From Stutzerimonas stutzeri (GTDB lineage: Bacteria; Pseudomonadota; Gammaproteobacteria; Pseudomonadales; Pseudomonadaceae): DNA of 64,000 nt. Every line of letters starts with the position of its first letter. Position 1 is the first letter of the stretch. The position numbers and the translations under genes were made by a program. The stretch covers positions 1,443,001 to 1,507,000 of the forward strand of contig NZ_CP036186.1 in NCBI RefSeq assembly GCF_015291885.1, in the 5' to 3' direction. Positions 36,561 through 45,721 of the stretch are shown piece after piece. The notes under the pieces were generated by a model, which was given only the letters and a program-made list of their open reading frames with translations, made no database searches and was not told the DNA's origin.

Positions 36561-37757
36561 TCAGAGCACCTGAACGATGGCGTCAGTGACGTGACCGATG
36601 TTGTTGCGGTTCAGTGCTGCAGCGCAGATCCGACCGGTGTTAATCGCGTAAACGCCGAACTCGATGCGCAGTCGCTCGACCTGCTCAGACGTGAGGCCGG
36701 AGTAGGAGAACATGCCGCGCTGGGCTGCGACGAAGCTGAAATCCGTCTTCGCGCCCTTGACCGCCAGTTGCTCGACCATGCTCAGACGTAGTTCGCGGAT
36801 GCGGCTACGCATCTCGCCTAGCTCGGCTTCCCACATGGCGCGCAGTTCCGGGCTGTTGAGCACGGATGCAACGATGGTGGCGCCGTGGGTCGGCGGGTTG
36901 GAGTAGTTGGTGCGGATCACGCGCTTGACCTGCGACAGCACGCGCGCAGACTCCTCGCGACTCTGCGTAACCATCGAAAGCGCGCCAACACGCTCGCCGT
37001 ACAGGGAGAAGGACTTGGAGAACGAGCTGGAAACGAAGAAGGTCATGCCCGATTCGGCGAACAGCCGAACGGCAGCGGCGTCCTCCTCGATGCTGTCACC
37101 AAAGCCCTGATAGGCGATGTCGATGAACGGGATGTGATCCTGCGCGCGCAGTACGTCCAGAATCTGCTTCCAGTCATCCAGATTCAGATCGACGCCCGTT
37201 GGGTTGTGGCAGCAGGCGTGCAGTACGACGATCGAGCGGGATGGCAGATTCTTGAGGTCTTGCAGCAGACCGGCGCGATCGATGCCGTGGTTGGCTGCGT
37301 CGTAATAGCTGTAGTTCTGTACCGGGAAGCCGGCCGACTCGAACAGCGCACGATGGTTTTCCCAGCTCGGGTTGCTGATGGCGACCACGGCGTCTGGCAA
37401 CAGACGCTTGAGGAAGTCTGCACCGACCTTGAGTGCGCCGGTTCCGCCGAGCGCCTGGGTAGTCACCACCCGGCCCTCGGCAATCAGCGGAGAATCTTCG
37501 CCGAACAGCAGCTTTTGTACGGCGGCGTCGTAGGCGGCGATGCCTTCGATCGGCAGGTAGCCGCGGGGCGCGTGGGCAGCGATGCGCGCTTGCTCGGCCT
37601 CGACCACGGCGCGTAGCAGCGGAATGCGACCTTCTTCGTTGTAATAGACACCGACACCGAGATTGACCTTGTTCGGCCGCGTGTCGGCGTTGAAGGCTTC
37701 ATTGAGGCCGAGAATAGGATCACGCGGCGCCATTTCGACAGCAGAGAACAAACTCAT
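36561..37757 (-). CDS. tyrB: Aromatic/aspartate aminotransferase (TyrB/AspC family)
   Basis: 398-aa PLP enzyme of aminotransferase subgroup Ia. Motifs: NLGVGVYYNEEGRIP, TTQALGGTGAL, LLHACCHNPTGVD-type segment (VVLHACCHNPTGVDLN), PLP lysine in SSSFSKSFSLYGERVGAL, and Arg in NTGRICAAALN near the C-terminus. Aspartate versus aromatic preference cannot be settled from sequence. It lies opposite uvrB, as in other pseudomonads. A TATACT (minus strand, 37844-37839) could be its -10 box. Confidence 0.92.
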   Translation of the reverse strand: MSLFSAVEMAPRDPILGLNEAFNADTRPNKVNLGVGVYYNEEGRIPLLRAVVEAEQARIAAHAPRGYLPIEGIAAYDAAVQKLLFGEDSPLIAEGRVVTTQALGGTGALKVGADFLKRLLPDAVVAISNPSWENHRALFESAGFPVQNYSYYDAANHGIDRAGLLQDLKNLPSRSIVVLHACCHNPTGVDLNLDDWKQILDVLRAQDHIPFIDIAYQGFGDSIEEDAAAVRLFAESGMTFFVSSSFSKSFSLYGERVGALSMVTQSREESARVLSQVKRVIRTNYSNPPTHGATIVASVLNSPELRAMWEAELGEMRSRIRELRLSMVEQLAVKGAKTDFSFVAAQRGMFSYSGLTSEQVERLRIEFGVYAINTGRICAAALNRNNIGHVTDAIVQVL

Positions 37758-38051
37758 GGTGAGGGGGCTCGAAAGAGAAGGGTGACTGATTTCACCACCC
37801 CCGCGTCGGCGCGCAGGGTGATGCGCAAACGGGGCGGTAGTATAGCGGCCATGCCCGTCGCCTGCGATATGCTACCGAGGTTTTCTGAGTGCTTTCGGTG
37901 CGTTTTTTGTGCAGAAAGATGGGCGGTTTCGCAGCTTGCCGCGGGACCCGTTGGCGGTCGGCTTTTTACCGGCTAATCGCGGCCGCCAGGGCGTCGTGCG
38001 ATTCCCGCCAATCCGGCTTCATGCTCGCGCACGTTTTACTAGAGAGGCCAA

Positions 38052-40067
38052 ATGTCCAAGTTCGAACTGGTTACGCGTTTCCAGCCGGCCGGCGATCAGC
38101 CGGAGGCCATTCGGCAGATGATCGAAGGCATCGAGGCGGGGTTGTCGCACCAGACGCTGCTGGGTGTGACCGGCTCCGGCAAGACCTTCAGTATCGCCAA
38201 CGTCATTGCGCACGTGCAGCGGCCCACGCTCGTGCTGGCGCCAAACAAAACGCTGGCCGCGCAGCTCTATGGCGAGTTCAAGGCCTTTTTCCCGAACAAC
38301 GCTGTGGAGTACTTCGTTTCTTACTACGACTACTACCAGCCGGAAGCCTATGTGCCGTCCTCGGATACCTTCATCGAGAAGGATGCATCGATCAACGATC
38401 ATATCGAGCAGATGCGCCTGTCCGCGACCAAGGCACTGCTGGAGCGCCCGGATGCGATCATCGTCACCACCGTCTCCTGCATCTACGGTCTGGGTAGTCC
38501 AGAGACATACCTGAAGATGGTGCTCCATGTGGATCGCGGCGACCGTCTCGATCAGCGCGAGCTGCTGCGCCGCCTGACCGGCCTGCAGTACACCCGCAAC
38601 GACATGGACTTCGCCCGCGCGACGTTCCGTGTACGCGGCGATGTGATCGACATATATCCCGCCGAATCAGATCTCGAAGCGGTGCGCATCGAGCTGTTCG
38701 ACGACGAGGTTGAAAGCCTTTCTGCCTTCGATCCGCTGACCGGTGAGGTAATCCGCAAGCTACCGCGCTTTACCTTCTATCCCAAGAGCCACTACGTGAC
38801 CCCGCGGGAAACCCTGCTCGATGCCATCGAGGGGATAAAGGCTGAGTTGCGAGACCGACTCGACTATCTGCGTAGCCAGAACAAGCTGGTGGAGGCGCAA
38901 CGTCTGGAGCAGCGCACCCTTTTCGATCTTGAGATGATCATGGAGCTTGGCTACTGCAACGGCATCGAAAACTACTCGCGCTACCTGTCCGGGCGTGATC
39001 CGGGCGAGCCGCCGCCGACGCTGTTCGACTACTTGCCTGCCGATGCACTGCTGGTGATTGATGAGTCCCACGTTTCGGTGCCGCAAGTTGGTGCGATGTA
39101 CAAGGGCGACCGCTCGCGCAAGGAAACCCTGGTTGAATACGGCTTCCGTCTGCCGTCTGCCTTGGATAACCGGCCGATGCGCTTCGACGAGTGGGAGGCG
39201 ATCAGTCCGCAAACCATCTTCGTTTCGGCCACGCCTGGACCTTACGAGGCTGAGCACGCCGGCCGTGTGGTCGAGCAGGTTGTACGCCCTACCGGTCTGG
39301 TCGATCCGCAGATCGAAGTGCGGCCAGCGCTGACCCAGGTCGACGATCTGCTGTCGGAGATCCGTAAATGCGTGGTCAAGGAGGAGCGGGTGCTGGTCAC
39401 CACGCTGACCAAGCGCATGGCCGAGGACCTGACCGACTACCTCAGCGACCACGACGTGCGGGTTCGTTATCTGCACTCGGACATCGATACCGTGGAGCGG
39501 GTCGAGATCATTCGTGATTTGCGTCTGGGCACGTTCGACGTGTTGGTGGGCATCAACCTGTTGCGCGAGGGATTGGATATGCCTGAGGTGTCGCTGGTGG
39601 CGATACTTGATGCAGACAAGGAAGGCTTCCTGCGTTCGGAACGCTCGCTGATTCAGACCATTGGCCGCGCTGCGCGCAACCTTAACGGTCGCGCAATCCT
39701 CTATGGCGACAACGTCACCGGATCCATGCAGCGCGCCATCGATGAAACCGAACGGCGGCGTAACAAGCAGATCGCCTTCAACGAGGCCAACGGCATCGTG
39801 CCGAGGGGCGTGAAGAAGGATGTGCAGGATATTCTCGAAGGCGCCACCGTACCTGGCTCGCGCAGCAAGAAGCGTCGAGGTGAAGCCAAGGCAGCAGAGG
39901 AAAGCGCGCGCTACGAAAACGAGCTGCGTTCGCCGAGCGAGATCACCAAGCGGATTCGCCAGCTGGAGGAGAAGATGCTGACCTTGGCACGCGACCTCGA
40001 GTTCGAGGCCGCCGCTGAGGCGCGCGATCAGATCCACAAATTGCGCGAGCGACTGTTGCAGGTCTGA
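38052..40067 (+). CDS. uvrB: UvrB, excinuclease ABC subunit B
   Basis: 671-aa damage-verification helicase-like subunit of nucleotide excision repair. Walker [14 protein letters not shown], the DNA-clamping beta-hairpin region [21 protein letters not shown], helicase motif [13 protein letters not shown], motif [11 protein letters not shown], and the C-terminal UVR coiled-coil ([31 protein letters not shown]). AGAGAGG precedes the ATG. I see no obvious LexA box in the 290-bp divergent region. Confidence 0.98.
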   Translation: MSKFELVTRFQPAGDQPEAIRQMIEGIEAGLSHQTLLGVTGSGKTFSIANVIAHVQRPTLVLAPNKTLAAQLYGEFKAFFPNNAVEYFVSYYDYYQPEAYVPSSDTFIEKDASINDHIEQMRLSATKALLERPDAIIVTTVSCIYGLGSPETYLKMVLHVDRGDRLDQRELLRRLTGLQYTRNDMDFARATFRVRGDVIDIYPAESDLEAVRIELFDDEVESLSAFDPLTGEVIRKLPRFTFYPKSHYVTPRETLLDAIEGIKAELRDRLDYLRSQNKLVEAQRLEQRTLFDLEMIMELGYCNGIENYSRYLSGRDPGEPPPTLFDYLPADALLVIDESHVSVPQVGAMYKGDRSRKETLVEYGFRLPSALDNRPMRFDEWEAISPQTIFVSATPGPYEAEHAGRVVEQVVRPTGLVDPQIEVRPALTQVDDLLSEIRKCVVKEERVLVTTLTKRMAEDLTDYLSDHDVRVRYLHSDIDTVERVEIIRDLRLGTFDVLVGINLLREGLDMPEVSLVAILDADKEGFLRSERSLIQTIGRAARNLNGRAILYGDNVTGSMQRAIDETERRRNKQIAFNEANGIVPRGVKKDVQDILEGATVPGSRSKKRRGEAKAAEESARYENELRSPSEITKRIRQLEEKMLTLARDLEFEAAAEARDQIHKLRERLLQV

Positions 40068-40253
40068 CGCCGCTGCCAGGCACTGCCTTCGGGCAGGGCC
40101 TTATCTAGGGTTCGCCGCTATTGGCGGCGCACTCGCCCGCGGGGCAGAGTCCAGGCGAATGCCCGGCCTGGTGTTCGGCTGGAGCCTATCGGGGCCCGCC
40201 TGCTAACATTCGCCTCTTCGATTTTCATACGTCCTTTCCGTCCGAGAGCATCC

Positions 40254-41735
40254 ATGACCACGGTTCGCACCCGCATCGCGCCTTCTCCGACCGGCGATCC
40301 CCACGTCGGTACCGCCTATATCGCGCTGTTCAATCTGTGCTTCGCCCGTCAGCATGGCGGCCAGTTCATCCTGCGCATCGAGGATACCGATCAGGTCCGC
40401 TCGACCCGTGAGTCCGAGCAGCAGATTTATGATGCGCTGCGCTGGCTGGGCATCGAGTGGGATGAGGGTCCCGATGTCGGCGGCCCGCACGGCCCGTATC
40501 GTCAGAGCGAGCGCGGCGAGATCTACAAGAAGTACTCGGATGAGTTGGTCGGCAAGGGCCATGCCTTTCCGTGCTTCTGCAGTAGCGAGCGCCTGGATCA
40601 GGTGCGTGCCGAGCAGATGGCGAACAAGGAAACGCCGCGTTATGACGGCCATTGCATGCACCTCGATCCGGCCGAAGCACAGCGTCGCATCGCTGCTGGC
40701 GAATCCCATGTCATCCGCATGAAGGTGCCGATTGAAGGCATTTGCCAGGTGCAGGACATGCTGCGCGGCACCGTCGAGATTGGCTGGGATCGCATGGACA
40801 TGCAGGTGCTGATGAAGGCCGATGGTCTGCCGACCTACTTCCTCGCCAACGTGGTCGACGACCACCTGATGGGCATCACTCATGTACTGCGCGGCGAAGA
40901 GTGGCTGCCGTCGGCGCCCAAGCTGATCAAGCTGTACGAGTACTTCGGCTGGGAGCAGCCGCAGCTGTGCTACATGCCGCTGCTGCGCAATCCGGACAAG
41001 AGCAAGCTCTCCAAACGCAAGAATCCGACCTCGGTAACCTTCTACGAGCGCATGGGTTTTCTGCCGCAGGCGATGCTTAACTACCTTGGCCGCATGGGCT
41101 GGTCGATGCCTGACGAGCGCGAGAAGTTCACGCTGAACGAGATGATCGAGCACTTCGACATCAATCGGGTATCGCTCGGTGGGCCGATTTTCGATCTGGA
41201 AAAACTCTCGTGGCTCAATGGCCAATGGCTGCGTGAGTTGTCGGTCGAGCAATTTGCTGCCGAAGTGCAGAAGTGGGCATTCAACCCTCAGTACATGATG
41301 CAGATCGCTCCGCACGTGCAGCAGCGCGTGGAAACCTTCAGCCAGATCGCGCCGCTGGCCGGCTTCTTCTTTTCCGGCCCATTGCAGCTCGATCCGGCGC
41401 TGTTCGCCCACAAGAAGCTGGACGCCACCCAGGTGCGCCAGGTCATGCAGCTGATCCTGTGGAAGCTGGAAGCCCTGCGCCAGTGGGAAAAGGACCGGAT
41501 CACGGCATGCATCACCCAGGTGGCCGAACACCTAGGCTTCAAGCTGCGCGATGTGATGCCGCTGATGTTCGCCTCCATCACCGGGCAGGCCAGTTCAGTT
41601 TCAGTGCTTGATGCGATGGAAATTCTCGGCCCGGATCTCACGCGCTTCCGTCTGCGCAACGCACTCGAGTTGCTCGGTGGCGCTTCGAAGAAGGAAGTGA
41701 AGGAGTGGGAGAAGCTGCTGTCGACGCTCGCCTGA
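40254..41735 (+). CDS. gltX: GltX, glutamyl-tRNA synthetase
   Basis: 493-aa class I aminoacyl-tRNA synthetase. HIGH-like signature is [24 protein letters not shown]-like is [12 protein letters not shown]. The GluRS-specific [12 protein letters not shown] region and [21 protein letters not shown] are present, and the C-terminal anticodon-binding half starts near residue 330. It sits directly upstream of two tRNA-Glu genes, a pairing also known in other Pseudomonas. Confidence 0.98.
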   Translation: MTTVRTRIAPSPTGDPHVGTAYIALFNLCFARQHGGQFILRIEDTDQVRSTRESEQQIYDALRWLGIEWDEGPDVGGPHGPYRQSERGEIYKKYSDELVGKGHAFPCFCSSERLDQVRAEQMANKETPRYDGHCMHLDPAEAQRRIAAGESHVIRMKVPIEGICQVQDMLRGTVEIGWDRMDMQVLMKADGLPTYFLANVVDDHLMGITHVLRGEEWLPSAPKLIKLYEYFGWEQPQLCYMPLLRNPDKSKLSKRKNPTSVTFYERMGFLPQAMLNYLGRMGWSMPDEREKFTLNEMIEHFDINRVSLGGPIFDLEKLSWLNGQWLRELSVEQFAAEVQKWAFNPQYMMQIAPHVQQRVETFSQIAPLAGFFFSGPLQLDPALFAHKKLDATQVRQVMQLILWKLEALRQWEKDRITACITQVAEHLGFKLRDVMPLMFASITGQASSVSVLDAMEILGPDLTRFRLRNALELLGGASKKEVKEWEKLLSTLA

Positions 41736-41855
41736 GCAGGGCAATAGAGGTGATGCTGGCGACCAGCATCGCTGCTAGGTGCATCGATTACCACTCGTCG
41801 GTGGTAAGTAGTTGTTCCTAATGCCAAAAAATCTTCGGCCTGTTGGAAATTGTTG

Positions 41856-41884
41856 TTGACACTGCATGGGGGCGCACCTAATAT
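41856..41884 (+). promoter_or_regulatory. Promoter of the tRNA-Ala/Glu operon
   Basis: Consensus TTGACA (41856-41861), 17-base spacer, TAATAT (41879-41884), then a G+C-rich discriminator GCGCCCCG. Start of the first tRNA is 18 bases further. Typical strong, stringently controlled stable-RNA promoter. Confidence 0.85.
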
Positions 41885-41902
41885 GCGCCCCGTCCTCGAG
41901 AT

Positions 41903-41978
<76 letters not shown>

Positions 41979-42052
41979 ATCTCGTAGAGCAGAATTTGCC
42001 ACCAGCTTGTATTTGCTAATCAAGAAATACAGGTTGCGCTTGAAGGGTTTGC

Positions 42053-42128
42053 GTCCCCTTCGTCTAGTGGCCTAGGACACCGCCCTTTCACGGCGGTAAC
42101 AGGGGTTCGAGTCCCCTAGGGGACGCCA
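42053..42128 (+). tRNA. tRNA-Glu (TTC), copy 1
   Basis: 76 nt with encoded CCA. Acceptor GTCCCCT pairs with AGGGGAC; anticodon loop CCTTTCA carries TTC; T-arm CAGGGGTTCGAGTCCCCTA-type. A spacer hairpin (TGTATTT/AAATACA, 42009-42031) between it and tRNA-Ala probably guides RNase processing. Confidence 0.97.
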
Positions 42129-42172
42129 TTATTTCGCAGTGTTTACATTGCGCGTCGAGAGACGATAAATCT

Positions 42173-42248
<76 letters not shown>

Positions 42249-42292
42249 ATCACGGCTTGTCGATAGGTTTTCGGCAAGTTTGCGAAGGTTTC

Positions 42293-42368
42293 GTCCCCTT
42301 CGTCTAGTGGCCTAGGACACCGCCCTTTCACGGCGGTAACAGGGGTTCGAGTCCCCTAGGGGACGCCA
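42293..42368 (+). tRNA. tRNA-Glu (TTC), copy 2
   Basis: Identical in sequence to copy 1 including CCA. Last gene of the Ala-Glu-Ala-Glu operon, with a terminator 27 bases downstream. Confidence 0.97.
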
Positions 42369-42394
42369 TTTTTATTGCCCGTTTTGGGCTTCAA

Positions 42395-42430
42395 GGGGTC
42401 ATCTTTCATGAGATGACCCTTTTTGTTTTG
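42395..42430 (+). terminator. Terminator of the tRNA operon
   Basis: GGGTCATCT (42396-42404) and AGATGACCC (42411-42419) with a 6-base loop, followed by TTTTTTGTTTTG. Confidence 0.9.
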
Positions 42431-42560
42431 TGCGGTCGAAAAGTGGTCACCTGTCGGCACGTATGCTGAATGCCAGGCTATAGTGCGGCGCAACGGACGT
42501 GACTCATCCGCCTCGCTGCGGTCTCATAGGTCATCGCAATCAGCCATCGGGGCATACAGA

Positions 42561-43010
42561 ATGAGCTGGGATCAAGCGCAGACATTCATCATCGACCTGC
42601 AGGTGCAGTCGGGCGACATCGACGAGCTGGGGCACGCGAATAACGCGGTCTACGTGACGTGGCTTGAGCAATGTGCGTGGCGGCACTCGCAAAGTCTAGG
42701 GCTGGATATTGGCGACTATCGCCGCCTGGATCGCGCCATGGCCGTGCTTCGCCATGAAATCGACTACTTGGCCGCTGCCTACCAAGGCGATTTGCTGCAG
42801 CTTGGTACATGGATTTCAGAGTCGGATCAGCGTTTGAAGATGAAGCGTAATTTTCAGCTGGTCAGGCCGGCAGACGGCGCTACATTACTGCGCGCGCAGA
42901 CCACCTTTGTCTGTATAGAGCTCTCAAGCGGGAAACCCAAGCGCATGCCGCCGGAATTCATCGACGGCTACGGCAAGGCGCTGGTGCCGCCGTACCCGCT
43001 TGAGCTTTAA
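42561..43010 (+). CDS. Acyl-CoA thioesterase, 4HBT hotdog fold
   Basis: 149-aa protein of the 4-hydroxybenzoyl-CoA thioesterase family. The signature SGDIDELGHANNAVYVTWLEQCAW contains the catalytic Asp region of the hotdog fold (D-x-x-G-H-x-N-N). Substrate unknown; YbgC-like enzymes act on short or medium acyl-CoAs. Start is ATG 42561; an upstream in-frame start overlaps the tRNA terminator and is rejected. Confidence 0.87.
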   Translation: MSWDQAQTFIIDLQVQSGDIDELGHANNAVYVTWLEQCAWRHSQSLGLDIGDYRRLDRAMAVLRHEIDYLAAAYQGDLLQLGTWISESDQRLKMKRNFQLVRPADGATLLRAQTTFVCIELSSGKPKRMPPEFIDGYGKALVPPYPLEL

Positions 43011-43025
43011 CTGTCGTTAGGTGGA

Positions 43026-43277
43026 TCAGCCGCGTTGCTCCGGCTTCATTACGTCGCTCTCGCGGCGCTTTTTTGCATCCTCGCGCCAATCGTCCTGTAC
43101 TTCTTTCTTCATTTTCGGATCGACGCCATCCTTGTTTTCACGAACATGGTCGTCGCCATGTTTTTCCTGCTGAATATTGGTGCCTTGCGGCTGTGTGTTC
43201 ATCATGTCTTGATCAGCCATCGCGGCTGCGGAAAAAAGTCCGCTGAGAACGATCGCGCCCGCGTACAAGATTTTCAT
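43026..43277 (-). CDS. Small exported highly charged protein, unknown function
   Basis: 83-aa protein with a clear signal peptide (KILYAGAIVLSGLFSAAAMADQ, cleavage about residue 21) and a hydrophilic, probably disordered mature part rich in Asp, Glu, Lys and Arg (KHGDDHVRENKDGVDPKMKKEVQDDWREDAKKRRE is the general character, spread over about 38-75). GGAGG lies at optimal distance from its ATG, which supports a real gene. No Cys, no known domain. Divergent from dinB; a 17-bp dyad TGGTAA-N5-TTACCA lies 22 bp upstream of its start. Confidence 0.7.
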   Translation of the reverse strand: MKILYAGAIVLSGLFSAAAMADQDMMNTQPQGTNIQQEKHGDDHVRENKDGVDPKMKKEVQDDWREDAKKRRESDVMKPEQRG

Positions 43278-43298
43278 CTGAACCTCCGGCTATCGGGG

Positions 43299-43315
43299 TG
43301 GTAAAGGACTTACCA
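43299..43315. promoter_or_regulatory. Dyad TGGTAA-N5-TTACCA upstream of the small exported protein
   Basis: Perfect 6-bp inverted arms separated by 5 bases in the divergent region between the small exported protein gene and dinB. Size and symmetry suit a dimeric repressor site or a 5'-UTR hairpin. It is not a LexA box (no CTGT-N8-ACAG). Confidence 0.4.
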
Positions 43316-43376
43316 TCTCAATAACCGACCCGTCGCGCTGAAGATTCGTTCACTCTTTTCCGGTGCCCCCGTTTCC

Positions 43377-44441
43377 GTGAGTCAGCCCGCTCTACGCAAA
43401 ATCATCCATATCGACTGCGATTGTTTTTACGCTGCGATTGAGATGCGAGACGACCCCAGCCTGGCGCGACGGCCGATAGCGGTCGGCGGCGCCGCGGATC
43501 GTCGTGGGGTCATCGCTACCTGCAACTACGAGGCGCGGGCCTATGGCGTGCGCTCGGCCATGGCCTCCGGTCATGCGTTGAAATTGTGCCCGGATCTGCT
43601 GATCCTTCGCCCGCGGATGGATGCCTACCGGGAGGCGTCACGCGAGATTCAGAATATCTTCCGAACCTACACCGAGCAGATCGAACCGCTGTCGCTGGAC
43701 GAGGCCTACCTCGATGTGTCCGCCTGCGAGCATTTTTCCGGTAGCGCCACACGTATTGCCGAGGACATCCGGCGCCGGGTCTGGCAGCAGCTGCGCATCA
43801 CGGTGTCAGCGGGCGTGGCACCGAACAAGTTTCTCGCCAAGATAGCCAGCGAGTGGAACAAGCCGGACGGTCTGTACGTCATCCCCCCGGCGCAGGTAGA
43901 CGAGTTCGTAACAGCGCTGGAGGTCAACCGGCTACATGGTGTCGGGCGTGTGACGGCCGAGAAGTTGGCCCGGCTGGGGATTCGCACCTGCAGCGATCTG
44001 CGTGAGTGGGGCAGGTTGGAGCTGGTTCGCGAGTTTGGTGCGTTTGGCGAGCGGCTTTGGGGGCTTGCGCGGGGCATCGATGAGCGGCCGGTGCAGGTGG
44101 AAAGCCGGCGCCAGTCGGTGAGCGTCGAGCAGACCTACGACCGGGATCTGCCGGATCTGGCGGCGTGCCTTGAGCGTCTGCCGGAGCTGCTGCAGCAGTT
44201 GGCTACGCGCATGGCGCGCCTCGACAACGGCTATCGGCCCGGCAAGCCCTTCGTAAAGCTCAAATTCCATGACTTCACCCAGACCACGATGGAGCAGGCT
44301 GGCGCCGGACTCGATCTCGACGACTATGCCGATCTGCTCGCCATCGCCTTCTCCCGTGGCGCCCGACCGGTTCGGTTGATTGGTGTCGGTGTGCGGTTGG
44401 TCGATCTGCGCGGTGGTTTCGAGCAACTGAGTCTGTTCTAA
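43377..44441 (+). CDS. dinB: DinB, DNA polymerase IV (Y-family)
   Basis: 354-aa translesion polymerase. Metal ligands are in IIHIDCDCFYAAIEMRDDP and SLDEAYLDVSAC; steric and nucleotide contacts in RPIAVGG and YEARAYGVRSAM; thumb with two helix-hairpin-helix motifs (VNRLHGVGRVTAEKLARLGI); C-terminal little-finger domain ends GVGVRLVDLRGGFEQLSLF. The start is a GTG at 43377, a few codons ahead of the usual RKIIHIDCD; no strong Shine-Dalgarno. I see no SOS box upstream. The C-terminal QLSLF resembles a beta-clamp-binding peptide. Confidence 0.95.
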   Translation: MSQPALRKIIHIDCDCFYAAIEMRDDPSLARRPIAVGGAADRRGVIATCNYEARAYGVRSAMASGHALKLCPDLLILRPRMDAYREASREIQNIFRTYTEQIEPLSLDEAYLDVSACEHFSGSATRIAEDIRRRVWQQLRITVSAGVAPNKFLAKIASEWNKPDGLYVIPPAQVDEFVTALEVNRLHGVGRVTAEKLARLGIRTCSDLREWGRLELVREFGAFGERLWGLARGIDERPVQVESRRQSVSVEQTYDRDLPDLAACLERLPELLQQLATRMARLDNGYRPGKPFVKLKFHDFTQTTMEQAGAGLDLDDYADLLAIAFSRGARPVRLIGVGVRLVDLRGGFEQLSLF

Positions 44442-44450
44442 CGCCGTCTG

Positions 44451-44500
44451 GCTTTCCTTCTCTCGGAAAGCACGAAGCCGCTCTGGCGAGCGGCTTCGTG
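44451..44500 (+). terminator. Two adjacent hairpins after dinB
   Basis: GCTTTCC/GGAAAGC (44451-44457, 44465-44471) is followed at once by a perfect 13-bp stem CACGAAGCCGCTC/GAGCGGCTTCGTG (44471-44500, 4-base loop). No T-run follows on either strand. The strong second stem probably ends or protects the dinB mRNA. Confidence 0.5.
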
Positions 44501-44786
44501 GGCGGCAATAAAAGAGGGGAATCCCTGGCCTGCCTGTACCAGGGTCCCCGAAACTGGTTAATTCAGTCTATGCACTGGATGTGCCAGTTTCGCGAATGAC
44601 TGGATGCTGGCGAGCCAAAGCCGATTTGAAGTCATCGCAGCCCTTTGAAAATCAGTCCGTGTGGGCCGCTGCTGAAAAAAACAGAAGACCCTTTGCCCTG
44701 CGCTATCGAGTGCTTCGAAGAGCCGTCCGGCTTCCAACGCCTTATGGCAGTGCGCATGCGGTGGTGCATGCGCAGATTTGGAGCGG
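44501..44786. other. Gene-free stretch between dinB and the META-domain gene
   Basis: About 285 bp at convergent 3' ends. I see no gene, no clear repeat and no T-tailed terminator. Confidence 0.4.
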
Positions 44787-45188
44787 TTACTCCTGCTCGG
44801 GCCAGAGGCGCAGCGGGGTGCCCTCGGCGGGCCACAGACGCAGCTGGTCGATATTGGAAACGTCCCAGCGCTCGACTCGATTGAGCAGGTCGAGGAAGTG
44901 GTGCTCCTGCTCCATGATTTCCTCCGCGCACATCTTGCGTGTGCTGCCCAGGTTGCTGAAGCGGATCTGCTGGCCATCACGCTCGTAACTGCCGAACCAG
45001 TGGTTGCAGCCCGCGTTGCCGTACGCGCGGCCTTCGCTCAGCGTGAGCGAGACGGGCGTGCGACCGATCACCGCTTCATCGCCGATCCATTCGGCGATGT
45101 AGGTGACGTCGCGTTGCAGCTCGAGTTGCTCGGTGGCACAGCCTGTGAGTCCGAGGGCGGCGATAAGTGGCAGGATTCGTGAAGTCAT
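44787..45188 (-). CDS. META-domain lipoprotein (HslJ-like)
   Basis: 133-aa lipoprotein: signal with lipobox LTGC (Cys17), then a META domain with RDVTYIAEWIGDEAVI, SLTLSEGRAYGNAGCNHWFGSYERDGQQIRF and a Cys pair (GCNHW, KMCAEE) that could form a disulfide. META/HslJ proteins are envelope proteins tied to stress tolerance in E. coli (novobiocin, heat), with no clear biochemical role. GGAG precedes the ATG, and it overlaps the upstream zinc-ribbon gene by ATGA, so they form a two-gene unit. Confidence 0.85.
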   Translation of the reverse strand: MTSRILPLIAALGLTGCATEQLELQRDVTYIAEWIGDEAVIGRTPVSLTLSEGRAYGNAGCNHWFGSYERDGQQIRFSNLGSTRKMCAEEIMEQEHHFLDLLNRVERWDVSNIDQLRLWPAEGTPLRLWPEQE

Positions 45189-45625
45189 GCCTGTTGCTCC
45201 TTCTGGCAGCTGGGGCAGCGGTGTTGGTCGTTCTGGCCGGACCAGCCCAGTTCGGTGATGCGCGCCTGGGCGGCGGGTTTGCGGGCGGCCTCGCCGAGCT
45301 TGGCGTCGACGGCGAACTCGAAGTCCAGCTGCTTGCCACAGCTGTCGCAGGCAACCTGCCAGTTGAGAATTTCCAGTTCGCGGAACACCGGTCCGCTGGC
45401 CACGGCCATCCATTGCCCGGGAGGGTTGATCAGGTGGCGTACCTTCTCCACGGTCAGGCGCTGGGACAGCTCGCGGCTGCCCTTGAGCGTGACGATCAGT
45501 ACATCGCCGCTGCGAATCGAGCCGCCATTGCCCGTGACCTGATAGCGGCCCGGCGCCAGCGCTCGGCATTCGGTGAGGGTGTGTGCGGGGTTGAGCAGGG
45601 TGTAGCGGAAATCGTGTTCGGCCAT
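45185..45625 (-). CDS. Conserved hypothetical protein with C-terminal zinc ribbon
   Basis: 146-aa cytoplasmic-looking protein of unknown function. The N-terminal half contains a small beta domain (YQVTGNGGSIRSGDVLIVTLKG); the C-terminal half carries two Cys pairs, CDSCGKQ and CPSCQKE, about 50 residues apart, consistent with one zinc ribbon. Coupled by ATGA overlap to the META lipoprotein gene downstream. No membrane segment. Confidence 0.75.
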   Translation of the reverse strand: MAEHDFRYTLLNPAHTLTECRALAPGRYQVTGNGGSIRSGDVLIVTLKGSRELSQRLTVEKVRHLINPPGQWMAVASGPVFRELEILNWQVACDSCGKQLDFEFAVDAKLGEAARKPAAQARITELGWSGQNDQHRCPSCQKEQQA

Positions 45626-45670
45626 GACTCGTGATCGACGGTGAGTTGTGCGCGCAATGCTAGCACGCGC

Positions 45671-45694
45671 CCCGGCGGCAGGCGTGCCGCCGGG
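45671..45694. repeat. Inverted repeat CCCGGCGGC/GCCGCCGGG
   Basis: 9-bp perfect arms, 6-base loop, between the dienelactone-hydrolase-like gene 3' end and the zinc-ribbon gene start. No T-run. Confidence 0.45.
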
Positions 45695-45721
45695 ACGAAT
45701 CACAGACGAGAAGCCGGTCGG

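Noticed and set aside
38760..40037. 425-codon minus-strand frame inside uvrB
   Set aside because: Antisense shadow; uvrB motifs are unambiguous.
40203..41531. 442-codon minus-strand frame across gltX
   Set aside because: Antisense shadow of gltX, no start signal or domain.
43278..43376. LexA (SOS) box for dinB
   Set aside because: No CTGT-N8-ACAG match found in the divergent region; the only dyad there has a different sequence.
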